64,000 nucleotides of DNA from Brienomyrus brachyistius (GCF_023856365.1 NC_064542.1:10809863-10873862), one strand, 5' to 3'. Positions 44,700 to 56,300 are shown, counted from the stretch's first letter. Notes: generated by a model from the letters alone, not told the origin. Made by a program: numbers and translations.

Positions 44700-45010
44700 T
44701 GGGAATGTGGCACTGGACACGGATGGTGGAAACGTGTTGCCGGTCACGCATGCAGTGAGGCGGACGGCGTGCGACAGTCAGGAAGGGCGGCTGTCGATCG
44801 GCGCAGTGGGGGGCGGGGGGGGGGGGGGGGGGTTGAGCGCTGGCGGCAGTTTCCGACGGCGAGGGGGGACGGCGTGCGGGAGAGTGCAGTTTGACAGCGA
44901 GGGGGACGGGCGAGCCCTACAGCTCCCTGTGAGGCGCGGTAGAGGATGGAGAGCGGCTGGCCCGGTCCGCCGGCGCCGCGGGCTCCGGAGCTGGCGGGAA
45001 ACGCGGGGGC
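44700..45010 (+). promoter_or_regulatory. Probable CpG-island promoter of cxxc5
   Basis: The densest CpG block upstream of cxxc5, with a long poly-G run (about 44814-44833) and repeated ggcgtgcg and gcgaggggg motifs. It lies about 1 kb before the coding-exon acceptor. An ATG at 44946 opens a frame (MESGWPGPPAPRAPELAG...) that runs into the (GT)n tract at 45159. I regard that frame as 5' UTR, not protein. Confidence 0.45.
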
Positions 45011-45158
45011 TGCGCTTCTGCCTTTGAAGCTCTACCTCCTACTAATTCTGGCCTTCCAATTTCCACAGAGTTGCTGGGCCGCCTCATTTCTCCCCTCCCT
45101 TTGTTTCCCTTATAAGGGTTGGCTTGGCGATTTCCTTTTGCCTTTTCTCTCTGGTGTC

Positions 45159-45197
45159 GTGTGTGTGTGTGTGTGTGTGTGTGTTTGTGTGTGTGTC
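45159..45197. repeat. (GT)n microsatellite
   Basis: A GT run with one T interruption, upstream of the cxxc5 coding exon. Confidence 0.9.
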
Positions 45198-45933
45198 TGT
45201 GGCTCCCAATGGCCAGATATGGAGAATTAAAGAGAAGGTTGTTCTCGCGCCTTCAAATGAGAAAATTCTGATGATGTCATAATGGGGGGAGTGACACATC
45301 ACGCCGTGGACATAGTCACGCTGGTGGTGGTTGTGCTGGTTTTGGCGAGAGGGGGCTGACCCTGGTTTTGGACCCTGTGTGAATCTGAGCTGCTTGTGAC
45401 AGATCTGACATTTATCATTGATTTTTTTTTTTCTCATCCTTTTTTTTTTCTTTTAAGATGAATGTTTATTACGAATCTAGTGAAAATCATGTGTTGGTCC
45501 ATGAGTCACAATTAGCAGATGCTTGAAATCGGCAGAAAGCTGATTTATTGTGTACATTTGAAATCATATTGTGGTTTTCTGTTGTCTGTGTCATGCAGTT
45601 TACCAATGAAATGGTTAGTTTTGAATGACAATTATTCCTCACTGGAGATGATGTCAGATGTGAGACTCACCCGTGTGTCTACTCTGAGGATCTCCCTGAT
45701 CACATGGGTCACATGGGTCACATGGTCCCTGCCACCTTAAACCTGTCGCCCTGTAGTCATGGTGACATTTTACTTCAGTCTTCTCTGTACACTGACATCC
45801 TGTGTGATGAGTGTTTCCTGTCCATTTCAATAGATTGTCCTTCTCCCCTCCCCGTTTGCTGAGAATCTCCACCCCCACCGTCCATCTTTTAAACCCTGTG
45901 CTCCTCTCCCCCTTCCCCCCCATCAGCTTACAG

Positions 45934-46104
45934 TCGGTCTGAGTAATGATGTGGACGGAGGCGGACCTCTAGAGTGCGTTCCTGGGCTCCGGGGGCTTCC
46001 ATTGGCTGACCCATCAGCGGGGGAGTGGTCACTCTCACCTGGGCTTTGAGCAGACGGTTTCGCCATCGGCAGGCCCCCCCCCCGCCCCCTGCACGTGCTG
46101 GACC
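45934..46104 (+). other. cxxc5 5' UTR part of the coding exon
   Basis: A strong pyrimidine tract and CAG acceptor end at 45933 (ccccccatcagcttacag). The ATG at 46105 has A at -3. A frame starting at 46025 runs into the slipped homologous frame, but its first 45 residues have no CXXC5 similarity. Confidence 0.5.
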
Positions 46105-46833
46105 ATGTCTAGCGGGCGTCCCGAGGGAAGCCACAGCGCAGAGGCCCCGGACAAGAGCAGCTGCGGCGAGGACGGCCACCCCCCCTGCCCCGGAGCGGCG
46201 GAGTCGGAGCGGCATCATCAGCGAACCGCTCAGCAAGAGCCTGAAACGGTCGCGCACGCTCTCCCAGAACACCGCCAGCTGCTCAGCCGCCAACGGACTC
46301 GCCCACAACGGCACCGCCGACGCCAAGGGCAATGCTACCTCCACGCAGCAGCGGGCCGCCAAGGCAGAGCGGGCCTCTGAGCCGGCCCCCGAGGGACACA
46401 ACGGGTTGCATTTTGCCCAGGCTGCCGAACTGCTGAAGCGGGCCGGCATGCTCCTGCCTGGGGAGCAGGGTGGCGGCGCGGGCGACCCAGACGGCGTGTC
46501 GGCAGCAGATGCAGTAGGCCCTGCCGACTTCCCCCTACATCGGTGGCTTTCCCCTTCAACCCTGGCCTCTTCATCATGACACCTGCCGGAGTCTTCCTCG
46601 CCGACAGCGCGCTGCACATGGCCGGCCTGGCGGAGTACCCCATGCAGAGCGAGCTGGCCTCCGCCATCAGCTCGGGCAAGAAGAAGCGGAAACGCTGCGG
46701 CATGTGCCCGCCGTGCCGCCGGCGCATAAACTGCGAGCAGTGCAGCAGCTGCCGGAACCGCAAGACGGGCCACCAGATCTGTAAATTTCGCAAGTGCGAG
46801 GAACTTAAAAAGAAGCCGTCCGCTGCACTGGAG
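46105..46833 (+). pseudogene. cxxc5: cxxc5 main coding exon, reading frame broken by about three 1-base insertions
   Basis: The exon spans 729 bases with donor GAG|GTGAGT. From the ATG the frame holds MSSGRPEGSHSAEAPDKSSC, then slips near 46172-46178 (ggccaccccccc), where family homology moves to the +1 frame (TPPAPERRSRSGIISEP). It slips again at 46531-46535 (a C5 run) and at 46543-46546 (ggtgg), after which FPFNPGLFIMTPAG continues in the original frame. Read as written, translation stops at 46380. All family blocks, the finger and both splice sites are intact, and the three extra bases sum to one codon. Sequencing or assembly indels in GC-rich DNA are the simplest reading. A decaying duplicate is the alternative. 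Confidence 0.8.
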
Positions 46834-47386
46834 GTGAGTCTCCGGGGGACACTACCCATGGGGGGTGTGAGGGTGGGGCAGGGCTTGTTTAGGAGGGGGC
46901 AGATAAGGTAAGGGTTAGATTAGACATGTGATGCCTGGGGCGGGGGGGTGGGGTGTGTCTGGGGTCCGAGACAGGATATGCGGGGGGGGATTTACTCACG
47001 CCGGAGGATTGCCTATAATCTCTCCTCCATCTTCCATTGCATCAATGTGGTTAAAAACTGGCTATCAACGGCCATCTTTATCTGGGTAATGCGTGCTTTT
47101 GGCTAGCGGGCTGCCCTGTCCGAGTCCCACTTGATGTGTCTCTAATGGAGGCCGCCGTGTGCGGGCTGGGCTGGTCCCTGAGTGTGTGCATGTGTTTGAT
47201 GGCATGCGTGCCGAAAGGAGGGCTGTGCCGGGCTTGGGGGGGTGTGCATGGGGAGGGGGGGGGCTGTGGAGGGCTCGGTCAGTCCATCTGGCCGTGGGGC
47301 TGTCATCTGGAGCACCAGGTGTCAGTGTGGCACAGACGCTTCCCTCCCGCCCAAGACGACTAGCCCTGCTCATCTATGTGGTGAGA

Positions 47387-47431
<45 letters not shown>

Positions 47432-49113
47432 ACACACACATATGCCCCCCTCCAGCAGGGTCGCTCCTTCATGCAATACATCCACCCCTCCCAAGTTGCT
47501 CACTCTCCAGCTCCCTTCTGGACACTTGCAGGCCTTGACATCTCCTACCTCTGCTTAGAGCATTTCTTGAAAAACAGAAGTTTTATTTTGTCAGGGCCAA
47601 AGACATGCAGCTGTACGACAATTGCGTGAAAGACTTAGGGTACATACAGGTCCTGGCTGCTATATAAAAATAAATGCTGTGTTTTACCCTTGATGTCTAA
47701 TCCACACGTCAAAGGTCCCGACAGCAGCGTCACTGTAAGCTCGGACCCGGAGAAGCCTCGGGCCAGTCCGTAAATAAACGGTACACATCAGCTGCTTACA
47801 TGCTGTTTCCTACACAGCCCACGGGGTGCCTACCATTTCGAGAAGGGAAGATGTCTAACTGGGGCACTGGTTAAGGTTAACCGTTCGGGCCAAACACCAG
47901 CTCTCCCGAGTTGGCGTATCGATTATTACTTAGTATAAACCAGCGAATGATTTCCTCGCCAATACCGTTAGATATGAAATTGACAGGAGCAGCAAAGTGA
48001 GATAAATAAAGAGTCTGGTGAATATGATATTATTATACCCGTATCTTGTGTCTTAGCTTAGCGCTTAGCGGAAGGCACCAGGTTGAGTTGATCTGCCGTC
48101 ATTCTTTGGCGTCTCACTCCAGCCCATACCGGGGCCAGCATTTCAGCAGCTGCGTGTTTAATTTCACGGCGAAGCTCGTGCTCATGGCAGGACTTTGCCG
48201 GGCTCTGGGCTCCGGGCTCCTGGCTGGATGATAATGATGAACCTCTCCGGGACATTAAAACCCGATTGAAGAGGTGGGCATTTCAGGTCCAGAAAGTACA
48301 AATCCAGACCAAGATTTTGTTTCAACGAACCAGTTGAGTATAAAGAGTCACAATCACAGCATACTCAACTAGTTGGTTGAAACAAAATCTTGGTCTGGAT
48401 TTTTACTTTCTGCACCTGAATTACCCCACCTCTGGGTATGGGGTTGAGGCGGGGAATATCAAGGACAGCCAACACAGGGGGCCTGACCTTATTTCACGCG
48501 GTGTCAGTCACCTCCATCGGTTCCACTGTAAACTTCATATTTGCTGCAGTAGCAGACTTTGTGACACGGACAGTGTAGAAGGAAGTTGGACCCAGTTGGC
48601 ACCAATCTGCTTGCCACTCTCTACTCACTTGAACCAGAGGACCAACAAGTGCATAAAATCTGAGTGGTAGAAGTGTCTATTCTGGTGCGGAAAGATTCAC
48701 CTTGAGTGAGCAACATGAAGCGTTCACTGTAGAGAAGGAGAACTCATCCAAAGGACACTCTGGGTTCTACAGCAACCTACCAGTCCTTTTTTAGTATCTA
48801 CACATGTATGGGTATATTTACAAATGATTTACTTTAATATAAAGTATTTTACTGTCTAGTGCTACATTGTCCTCTTATACATGAAATCATTAAATATACG
48901 TTACAGTCCCAAGCCCCAGTATTCTGTTCTGCGCACTGACACGCGTGTTCAGGACACGCACGGCTCTCCAGCATGCGTGTCCATAGCTTTACACGGTTGT
49001 TAGCGGGAGTGAGGGAGAAGAATATCTGAGCACACACTGTTCCATCGCTGTGCTGGGGATTCCACACGAAGGGCCGTGAGCTCCAGGGGTTTGTGTGTGT
49101 ATGTGTGCGTGCG

Positions 49114-49187
<74 letters not shown>

Positions 49188-49193
49188 CGTGCG

Positions 49194-49263
<70 letters not shown>

Positions 49264-52200
49264 GGGGGGGGGGTAGCATCGTGGTGCTTGAAGGGGCGGC
49301 ATTGACAGGGCCTTCAGGCTGTTTTCCATTGAAACCTCACGGCAGCTGCGAAGCCTCCATAAAAAAAAAAAACGAGGGGGGGGGGGTGGCGTGCAGGGCT
49401 CTCGCCACTTTATACCGCACTGGCTGGAGGCGTCGAACTTTATTTTAGGAAAACGACGTTGGCTGAACGGAAATAAAAAAAAAAAATACAGAAAAAACCC
49501 GAGTGTGTGTGTGAGAGCAGGAAACGACAGAGACACACTGTGACACAGCAAAGTTCTGGGCAGCCCAGGCTGGGTCCTTATAAACCCCACACAGACCGGC
49601 CGCCGTTTGGACCTGGACCTCCTGCGCTTCACAGTTTGGCTGTAACTTGCCATTATTTAAGTCATAAACACAGTTAAGGGTAAACTTTTAATGGTGACCA
49701 GGATTCACTTGCTGTAAGACTGGAATGCTCATTCGTTTGATGTGTTTGATGTACGTAGAGGGTTTATTTGTGTGTTTATGGGTCAGTGACCGTGTGTATC
49801 CCATGTTGTGTGTTTCGCCTGTACTGTGTGTGTGTGTGTGTGTGTGTGTGAGTAGACGTGTTTTCCCTGAGGTGCCCCTGCGTGATAATGGCCGCCATCC
49901 GTGTACGTGGTTGGGGCTGCGGATCAAAGCGCCTCCATCCCCAGAAGGGTTATTAGTCTGGGTCCTGTGCCACGGGAATGTGAGGCTGCCCCGTCTGCAT
50001 TGGCATGTCAGTGGGAAGGGGGGTGGGGAGGGTCAGTACGTTCCCCCTCTGGCTCGTCCTGCATTTCTGACTGACAGTTCTCCCAGACGGAGTGTAGACG
50101 CACAAGGCACACACCTGTCGGGGTCACAGTCGGAGGGTGTTTTGCATCTTGCACGGTTTGCGTTCGAGTGTAAAGCGTTTTGCATAACACACATGCGTGT
50201 GCGTGTGTTTTCAGGGGAGGAGGGATGGGTGAGGTCAGTGAAGGTGACATCCCTTCCCCCCCCCTCCCGTCCACGGTGTGGAGCTCCCCCCCCCCCACCC
50301 CCCCGCACGAGCCCCAGAGGGCCCTGTGGTTAGGAGCCCCCCCCCCCCCAGCCTTTACATGCCAGCTCTCAGACTCGTAACTGGGAAGGTGATCTGAGGT
50401 GGCGGTCGACAGTACAGAACAAAGAGAGAGGAGAGAGACTCGAGTAAGGTGGTTGATTTTGGGGGGTGGGGGGGTGGTACGAATAATGCTCAATAGTGGA
50501 TCTGTGTCCTAGTCAGGCCATGGACTAAGTGCCATCTCTCAGTGCGCCCCCCGTGACGTCCGGATCCCCCCCTGCCCGCACCCCGAGCGGGAGGCCATGT
50601 CACTCCTTTATAGGTCAGGCCTTTCCCAAAGGTCTGGATCGGGTTACGTGCCGCTGAGCTTGCTGTGCGTTCCGGGAGCCTCTCACGCTGAGAGCGTGTT
50701 CCGGATCAGGGGTGTATCAGGTCTTCGGGGCTGCGTGACTGAGCCCCCCCAGTTACAGGTGTGTCTGGGGGAGTCCTCAGGGGCCTTGGGGGTAAAGACC
50801 AACTCTTTCACTAATTACACACACGTGTGTGTGTGTGTCCTTGCATGCATGCACGCGTGTGCCTCCACATCTCTGACAAACGTCCACTGCTATCTGCTGC
50901 AGTCCCCGCAAGGGGGGGGGGGGGGGTTGGGGTGACCCCATGGTTTCTGGATGCCCCTCCATGTTTTTGGGCTGCACCAAACTCCAGTCAGCCGCCTCTG
51001 TTTGTCTTACCTCACGTCAAATAAAAACCCGGCCAGGAACGAGAGGGGCTGAGGGTGGGGGGTGGCGAGGAACAGCGTCGCCATTGCAACCGCTCGCAAA
51101 AGTCTTGTTTGCCTGTTGGTGTTGGAGCCGGGTAAATAATACATGTAGCATATCGGATTTCAGTGGCGGAGCCAGCGCTGCGGCCCACGGCGGCGGGTGA
51201 GAGCAGGAGGCCCGGCAGACAGCAGGGAGCGAGGTCTGTTTGGGACAGCCTGGCGTGACGCCTTGCTAAGCCAGCTGCTCTCAGCGCCTGGAGAGCCGGG
51301 CGGGGGGTGGGGGGGTATAGGGGCAGAGTGACAGGGGACCGTGAAGAGAAATGGAGGGCAGGAAGAAGATGGCAGGGCTGGGGAGGGGAAAGGACGCAGG
51401 GGAGGGGGGCAGAGAGGGGGAGAGTATCACCAGTACTTGCATACAAGTACTGACAACACACACTACTGACACCAGCACTGGTAACACATACTCATGCAGT
51501 ACCAAAAGCAGTACTGACACCACACTCGAATAGTACTGTCACTAATACTGACCGGACACACATGTGTAGTACAAAAACCAGTATTGACACCACTCTCGTA
51601 GAATACTGCGTACAGTGCACACATGCGTAGTACCAACATAAATACTGACCACATACTCGGGCAGTACAAAAAACCACTACTGACAATACACACTCGCACA
51701 GTGCTGACACCAATACTGACAACACACACACTGGCAGTACCGACGCCAATACTGACAACACACACTCGGGCAGTACGGAAACCAGTACTCACAACAGGCA
51801 CTCGGGGAGTACCGACGCTAATACTGACAACAGGCACTCGGGCAGTACGGAAACCAGTACTCACAACAGGCACTCGGGGAGTACCGACGCTAATACTGAC
51901 AACAGGCACTCGGGCAGTACGGAAACCAGTACTCACAACAGGCACTCGGGCAGTACCGACGCTAATACTGACAACAGGCACTCGGCTAGTACCGACGCTA
52001 ATACTGACAACAGGCACTCGGGCAGTACCGACGCTAATACTGACAACAGGCACTCGGGCAGTACCGACGCTAATACTGACAACAGGCACTCGGGCAGTAC
52101 CGACGCTAATACTGACAACAGTCACTCGGGCAGTACCGACGCTAATACTGACAACAGGCACTCGGGCAGTACCGACGCTAATACTGACAACAGGCACTCG

Positions 52201-52528
52201 GGCAGTACCGACGCTAATACTGACAACAGGCACTCGGGCAGTACCGACGCTAATACTGACAACAGGCACTCGGGCAGTACGGAAACCAGTACTCACAACA
52301 GTCACTCGGGCAGTACCGACGCTAATACTGACAACAGGCACTCGGGCAGTACCGATGCTAATACTGACAGCAGGCACCAGTACTGACACCACATTCATAC
52401 ACTGCTGACTCCAGTGAAACAGAGACACCTGTAACATGGCTGCATACTCTATGTTCACCGCCTGTGTCTCTCCTCTCTCCCAGAAGGTGATGTTGCCGAC
52501 AGGAGCAGCGTTCCGATGGTTCCAGTAG
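46105..52528 (+). CDS. cxxc5: CXXC finger protein 5; two coding exons, main exon frame-disrupted
   Basis: CXXC5 binds unmethylated CpG through a CXXC zinc finger. It regulates transcription and restrains Wnt signalling by binding Dishevelled. Coding exons are 46105-46833 and 52484-52528. The start ATGTCTAGC (MSS) and a DKS block match the family N-terminus. ERRSRSGIISEPLSKSLKRS, then AKAERASEPAPEG, NPGLFIMTPAGVFLADSALH, MAGLAEYPMQ and ELASAISSGKKKRKRCGMCP follow. The finger has eight Cys and KTGHQICKFRKCEELKKK. The last exon gives KVMLPTGAAFRWFQ, exactly the CXXC5 C-terminus, where the Dishevelled-binding region also lies. These blocks fall in different frames, as described for the exon entries. 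CXXC4 is excluded because its finger and C-terminus (AFRWFF) differ. Confidence 0.93.
46678..46815 (+). other. cxxc5 nuclear localisation signal and CXXC zinc finger
   Basis: KKKRKR is followed directly by CGMCPPCRRRINCEQCSSC, then RNRKTGHQICKFRKC and EELKKK. The eight zinc-binding Cys and the KTGHQ DNA-contact loop are all present. This segment is uninterrupted in one frame. Confidence 0.95.
47389..47440. repeat. Poly-C (29 bases) plus (AC)n
   Basis: A 29-base C homopolymer directly joined to an AC dinucleotide run. Such tracts are prone to assembly length errors. Confidence 0.95.
48271..48432. mobile_element. Foldback MITE, 162-bp near-perfect hairpin
   Basis: Left arm 48271-48341 and right arm 48361-48432 are inverted repeats around a 19-base loop (aaagagtcacaatcacagc). 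Shared blocks include aatccagaccaagattttgt, ttcaac and gttgagtat against atactcaac, gttgaa and acaaaatcttggtctggatt. It resembles the palindromic Angel-type elements of fish, though I cannot confirm the family. Confidence 0.82.
49095..49263. repeat. Long (GT)n microsatellite with internal duplication
   Basis: Two GT arrays, each introduced by the same atgtgtgcgtgcgttagtgt segment (about 49100 and 49180), so the whole block looks duplicated. The length favours Z-DNA formation. Confidence 0.95.
51426..52394. repeat. 36-bp minisatellite, about 27 copies, in the cxxc5 intron
   Basis: Unit about aacaggcactcgggcagtac plus cgacgctaatactgac. The left third is more diverged. Alternating variants (ggaaaccagtactcacaac) recur at regular places. 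As 36 is divisible by three and the unit lacks stops in several frames, it gives open frames of 261 and 331 codons on opposite strands. These are repeat artefacts. Confidence 0.95.
52484..52528 (+). CDS. cxxc5: cxxc5 terminal coding exon (KVMLPTGAAFRWFQ)
   Basis: A 15-codon exon with acceptor TCTCTCCCAG and stop TAG. It joins in phase 0 after ALE of the main exon. It encodes the invariant CXXC5 C-terminal tail and is too short to be noticed by length. Confidence 0.97.
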   Translation, partial: KVMLPTGAAFRWFQ

Positions 52529-53090
52529 GACTGTCATCGAGTGCAGTGGCACATCTCGCTTTTGACTGTCTCGGGCTTGGACCCCCCCCCCACCCCCCCC
52601 AGCTGAAAAACAAACAGAAAAAGCGAAAATTATTCAATATAATGGATGCACCTACTTTTTTCCTGAACCAAAAATAAACAATAAGAAGTTTATGGCAACT
52701 TTCATTCCTTTTTCTATGTTGCGTTTTGGTACCTTTTGTCCTTTTTCTGCAGTTTTTCCCGTCACTTTGACATCAGACTCTTCATTGCCAAAACAGAAAC
52801 GAGGGACTGTGTGGACAATCAACTACTTTCTGTGTCTGGTGTTTATGTCGTTTACGTGTGGAAAGATAAAGTACTTGTGTAGAGAATGTAAATTTGCGGC
52901 TCTATTTTAAAACTAGTGACTAATGACAAGCACTATTGTAATTTAGCACCATTGTTCTTACTTACGACCTTGTATTTTGATTGATTCTTTTTTTAATTTT
53001 ATTTTTGTTTTGTTATTGTTTTATGTCATAAATCTATAGTTTTGAATTTGCTTAATGTTTGTTATTAAACAAGAAAAGTTACAAAAAAAA
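52529..53090 (+). other. cxxc5 3' UTR ending near ATTAAA (53064-53069)
   Basis: An AT-rich stretch with aaaataaacaataag near 52670 and a likely polyadenylation signal, ATTAAA, at 53064-53069, followed by an A-rich run. The tttgttattaaacaagaa ending resembles vertebrate CXXC5 3' UTRs as I remember them. Confidence 0.55.
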
Positions 53091-53172
53091 AACTTTTAAG
53101 ATGTAGCACCCCCATTTTCTGATTTGGGAAAATTCTAGCTTGCCGGATGTTGACAGTGCACTCCATGCCCAT

Positions 53173-53207
53173 CCCCCCCCCCCCCCCCCCCCCCCCCACT
53201 TCCTCAG
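53173..53207. repeat. Poly-C run of 35 bases
   Basis: An uninterrupted C homopolymer just beyond the cxxc5 3' end. Its true length is doubtful in any assembly. Confidence 0.95.
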
Positions 53208-53291
53208 GGCCTTAAAAGCCAGCCCTCATCCTACTGGTATGGATGAATCTGCTCTCCAGAGTCTTTCTTGAAACCTTCTGGTCAACATTGC

Positions 53292-53343
53292 GCCCTCTCT
53301 CTCTCTCTCTCTCTCCCTCTCTCTCTCTCCCTCTCTCTCTCTC
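53292..53343. repeat. (CT)n microsatellite
   Basis: A CT run with two ccct interruptions. Confidence 0.92.
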
Positions 53344-56300
53344 CTGTTTTTCTACTTGTTTGTTGAATGGGAACTGGAAGCCTCGCCTTGCTGATTCTCT
53401 TCTGAGGGGCGTGGAGTCTCCGGAACCTTACGGGAACATCTATCCCGTCTGCACCCGAGCACTGAGAGAATTTCATTTTTCCCACAATGCTATCAGATCT
53501 ACATCTTTTGGAGGGGAAAAAAACAGTGATGTTTGTATTCATTTAGAGATTTGGCCTGATTTTGTGAATAAAAATGAATGCATGTATTTGTGTCAAAACC
53601 TACTGCTCTGAAGCCTGTCTGCTTTAATGCATGGTGCATCTTTTTGTTCAGTGATTCATGCAGAGACAACAGAAAAAATGCACTAAGAAGTGTCTAGGAA
53701 ACACATTATTGTTAACTTTTAAAAGCTTTTTTGACCTCACTTCTTGTGGGTGAGCTTAGGGCTCATGATTATTGGTATAAGAATTTGAAGTGGTGTTTTT
53801 TTTGGAGTGATTTCCATAATTTTATATTCAATAATAGTTTTTAAAAAGCTGGGAATTTGTATTTAAATAAACTTATGTGAGTAAATGCCGGACCATTTCT
53901 AAAAAAATAATAAAAATGAAACTGCAATAATGAACAAACATGTAGGCTTGAGCTAGGACCCAGAAGTCATTTTTATTCATTTTTCCAATGTAATTACATT
54001 TTCCGTACTTTGTTTCAATTTCTATACAGGTGTTGGACAAAATGATAAATTGGCAGAAAAAGCCTATACCTCAATGCATTTGATAAAATCCCCGTGGCCA
54101 CACAACATACTGATGATTAGAGTTTGAGTTTATTACAGTTTAATTGGGTTAATTATATCAAATACATTGTGAGTACGGTGGCTGAGAGGTGCCAAAACAC
54201 AATTTTCACTTGTTTGCTTTTTAGCTGCATTGTTCTCGTAAAAAGATATCTGCTCTCATCATGATTAAAAGCATGAAGAGTGGGTGCTGGTTTTTGTGAG
54301 TTTCTGACCACAGATAGGAGCCTTTTCTTTTTCTAGCTGGAATCCACAAAACCAGCCGTATTCTCTTGATGTGAATTCCAAAGGCCCTCCGGGGGTTAAA
54401 GGTCAGCGAGCAGTCCGGCTGAGCAGCTTAGCCTGAAGGTGAGTTCTGTCTGGTCCGCGCCACCTCTGAAAAGAGCACGGCGCTTTCTCACATAGATCCA
54501 GTTTCATGCGTGTGGACGGCTCCCCCTCACGTCATTCACACAGTCATATTCCCTCTGCCTGAATCGAAAGGACAGCCAAAAGGTGATTAATAACCAGCGG
54601 CAGCATCTCGGTCAGCCTAATACCCTTGCAGTTATTGGCTATTTACCACAAGAGCCTTCCAAACTGGCTAAGAAAGGCCAAATGCTAACATTTACGTTAA
54701 AGCGAGGGGTTAACGCAAGAACGGAATGGCTCAGCGCCGCTCACGAAACTAATTCCTTTGGTTCACAACCCACTGCTACTGAGCGCCAAGGACCGACAAC
54801 CGTTTGGTTGGCGTAGGTCTTCCAGGCTCGATCTGCCTCACCGGTGACGTACTGCACAGTCAGCTGGCCCTGTTAACCCTAGGGGCCTCTCTCGTGGTCG
54901 TAACGGTGGTAGGCGACCACAGCTGGAGCGGTGAGGCTTTCAGATATTTTTCCTCCAGCTGTCTTGGTTTGCGTGCGCCCTGGTATGTTCTTACCGTCAA
55001 TAACTCACTCGAAGAGTGAACTACAGATCCTGTTTCTATTAAATTTAATGACAGGCAATATGGACTATGATGGAATTTACTGAAGGGCTCCGTTGGTCCA
55101 TAGGGAAAAACACAGCTGCATATTGTAAATCATAACCTACATATTGCTAACTGATTTTAGCAGCGTGTGTGGTAGGTCACCATTGCCGGTGACTTGAGTT
55201 AGACAAGTAAATGCCTTCAACAGTACGCCCTGCACACCTGTTATAACGTAGAGTAACGTGAGGCTTCCGACTTCAGACAGAACGGGAAACGTAAGTGTGC
55301 GACCGTTATCGGTAATGAGTAGACAGGCATGGTCATGAATTGCATGTGGGAGGGTGGGGTGTCAGAGCTAATTACATGGCTGAACCACACCTGTGCGCCA
55401 CCTGGAAGGCACAAGTCAGCAAGTACAAAGGTAGTGCTGCCGCCTGGAGCAGAGAGTCCGGAGAGACCCTGGATGGTGGACCACTTATAGCTTATCCTCT
55501 AGTGCCCTAACTTTCCTTGGTTGCTCCATCTTACTTCCTACCAGTACAACAGCTAGTGTGCGCAGGTGTAAAATTGTGACTAGGAACAAAGTTTGGAAAA
55601 GTATTAAGTTTTTCTTCCCCCAATACCTCGGGTATTTTTTTTTTCTCGTTTTAGACTTTAATCAGCAGTGGCTGATGGGAAATTAGATCGCAATGTAAAC
55701 ATGGCAGTCTTTAATAATTCGCTTAACAGATATCAAGCGTGAGCTGTTCTAGACGGGCTCAGCTGCGAATGAAGCACATCTGATGCGCGGATGAGTGTCT
55801 TAAAGCGGCTTAATCGCGTCGCTCGGCGATCGGCGTGGCCGCTGTTGGAGACAGAGAGGAGGAATAGCGGCGCGTTTGTTTGCCCTGCCCTCTAAATCAT
55901 TCATTACCATCCCCCGTTATTCCGGGGGCCCGGGACACGCCTGGGAGACGTGGGAGCTGGCGGCGGCCGGGCTGCTGGAGCGGAAACACGGGTCGGCGTG
56001 AGATAATGCGGCGGAGAAATGTGGGGCTTTGGCGTCATGGCGCTGCCGCTCATAAACACTGTTAATTACTAATCAGTGCAAAGGCAGACGGCTGAAATGC
56101 GTGTGAAAACGCGGTTATTCGCCGTTATTTTAAGTTGGCCGAACAAAATATCCCTATAATACAGTAGGGATAAGTTAATATCGTGCACGCGTTGTTTCAT
56201 TTAACGATTTTATAGTGCACATATGATAATTTATATAATATTTAATTCTTTCTTCGTTATGTAAGGCTATGGGGGGGCGAAGAGCACTGTGTAGGAAATC

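Larger units (their letters stand above)
46834..52483. other. cxxc5 intron, 5.6 kb
   Basis: It holds a 29-base poly-C run (47389-47417) with (AC)n, a foldback element (48271-48432), long (GT)n tracts (49095-49263), several poly-C and poly-G runs (about 50286-50350 and 50912-50928) and a 36-bp minisatellite (51426-52394). There is no other exon that I can support. Confidence 0.65.

Noticed and set aside
44946..45230. Frame MESGWPGPPAPRAPELAG... with a hydrophobic stretch resembling a signal peptide
   Set aside because: It runs through a (GT)n tract into poly-Cys/Val, matches no family, and lies in a CpG island upstream of cxxc5.
46025..46579. 184-codon plus frame that includes CXXC5-like blocks, as an alternative start for cxxc5
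   Set aside because: Its first 45 residues do not resemble CXXC5, it ends before the zinc finger, and the family N-terminus (MSS...DKS) is at 46105 in another frame.
51463..52458. 331-codon minus-strand frame and 261-codon plus-strand frame with 12-residue repeats
   Set aside because: Both are generated by the 36-bp minisatellite, which is in-phase and stop-free. They show no homology and sit inside the cxxc5 intron.
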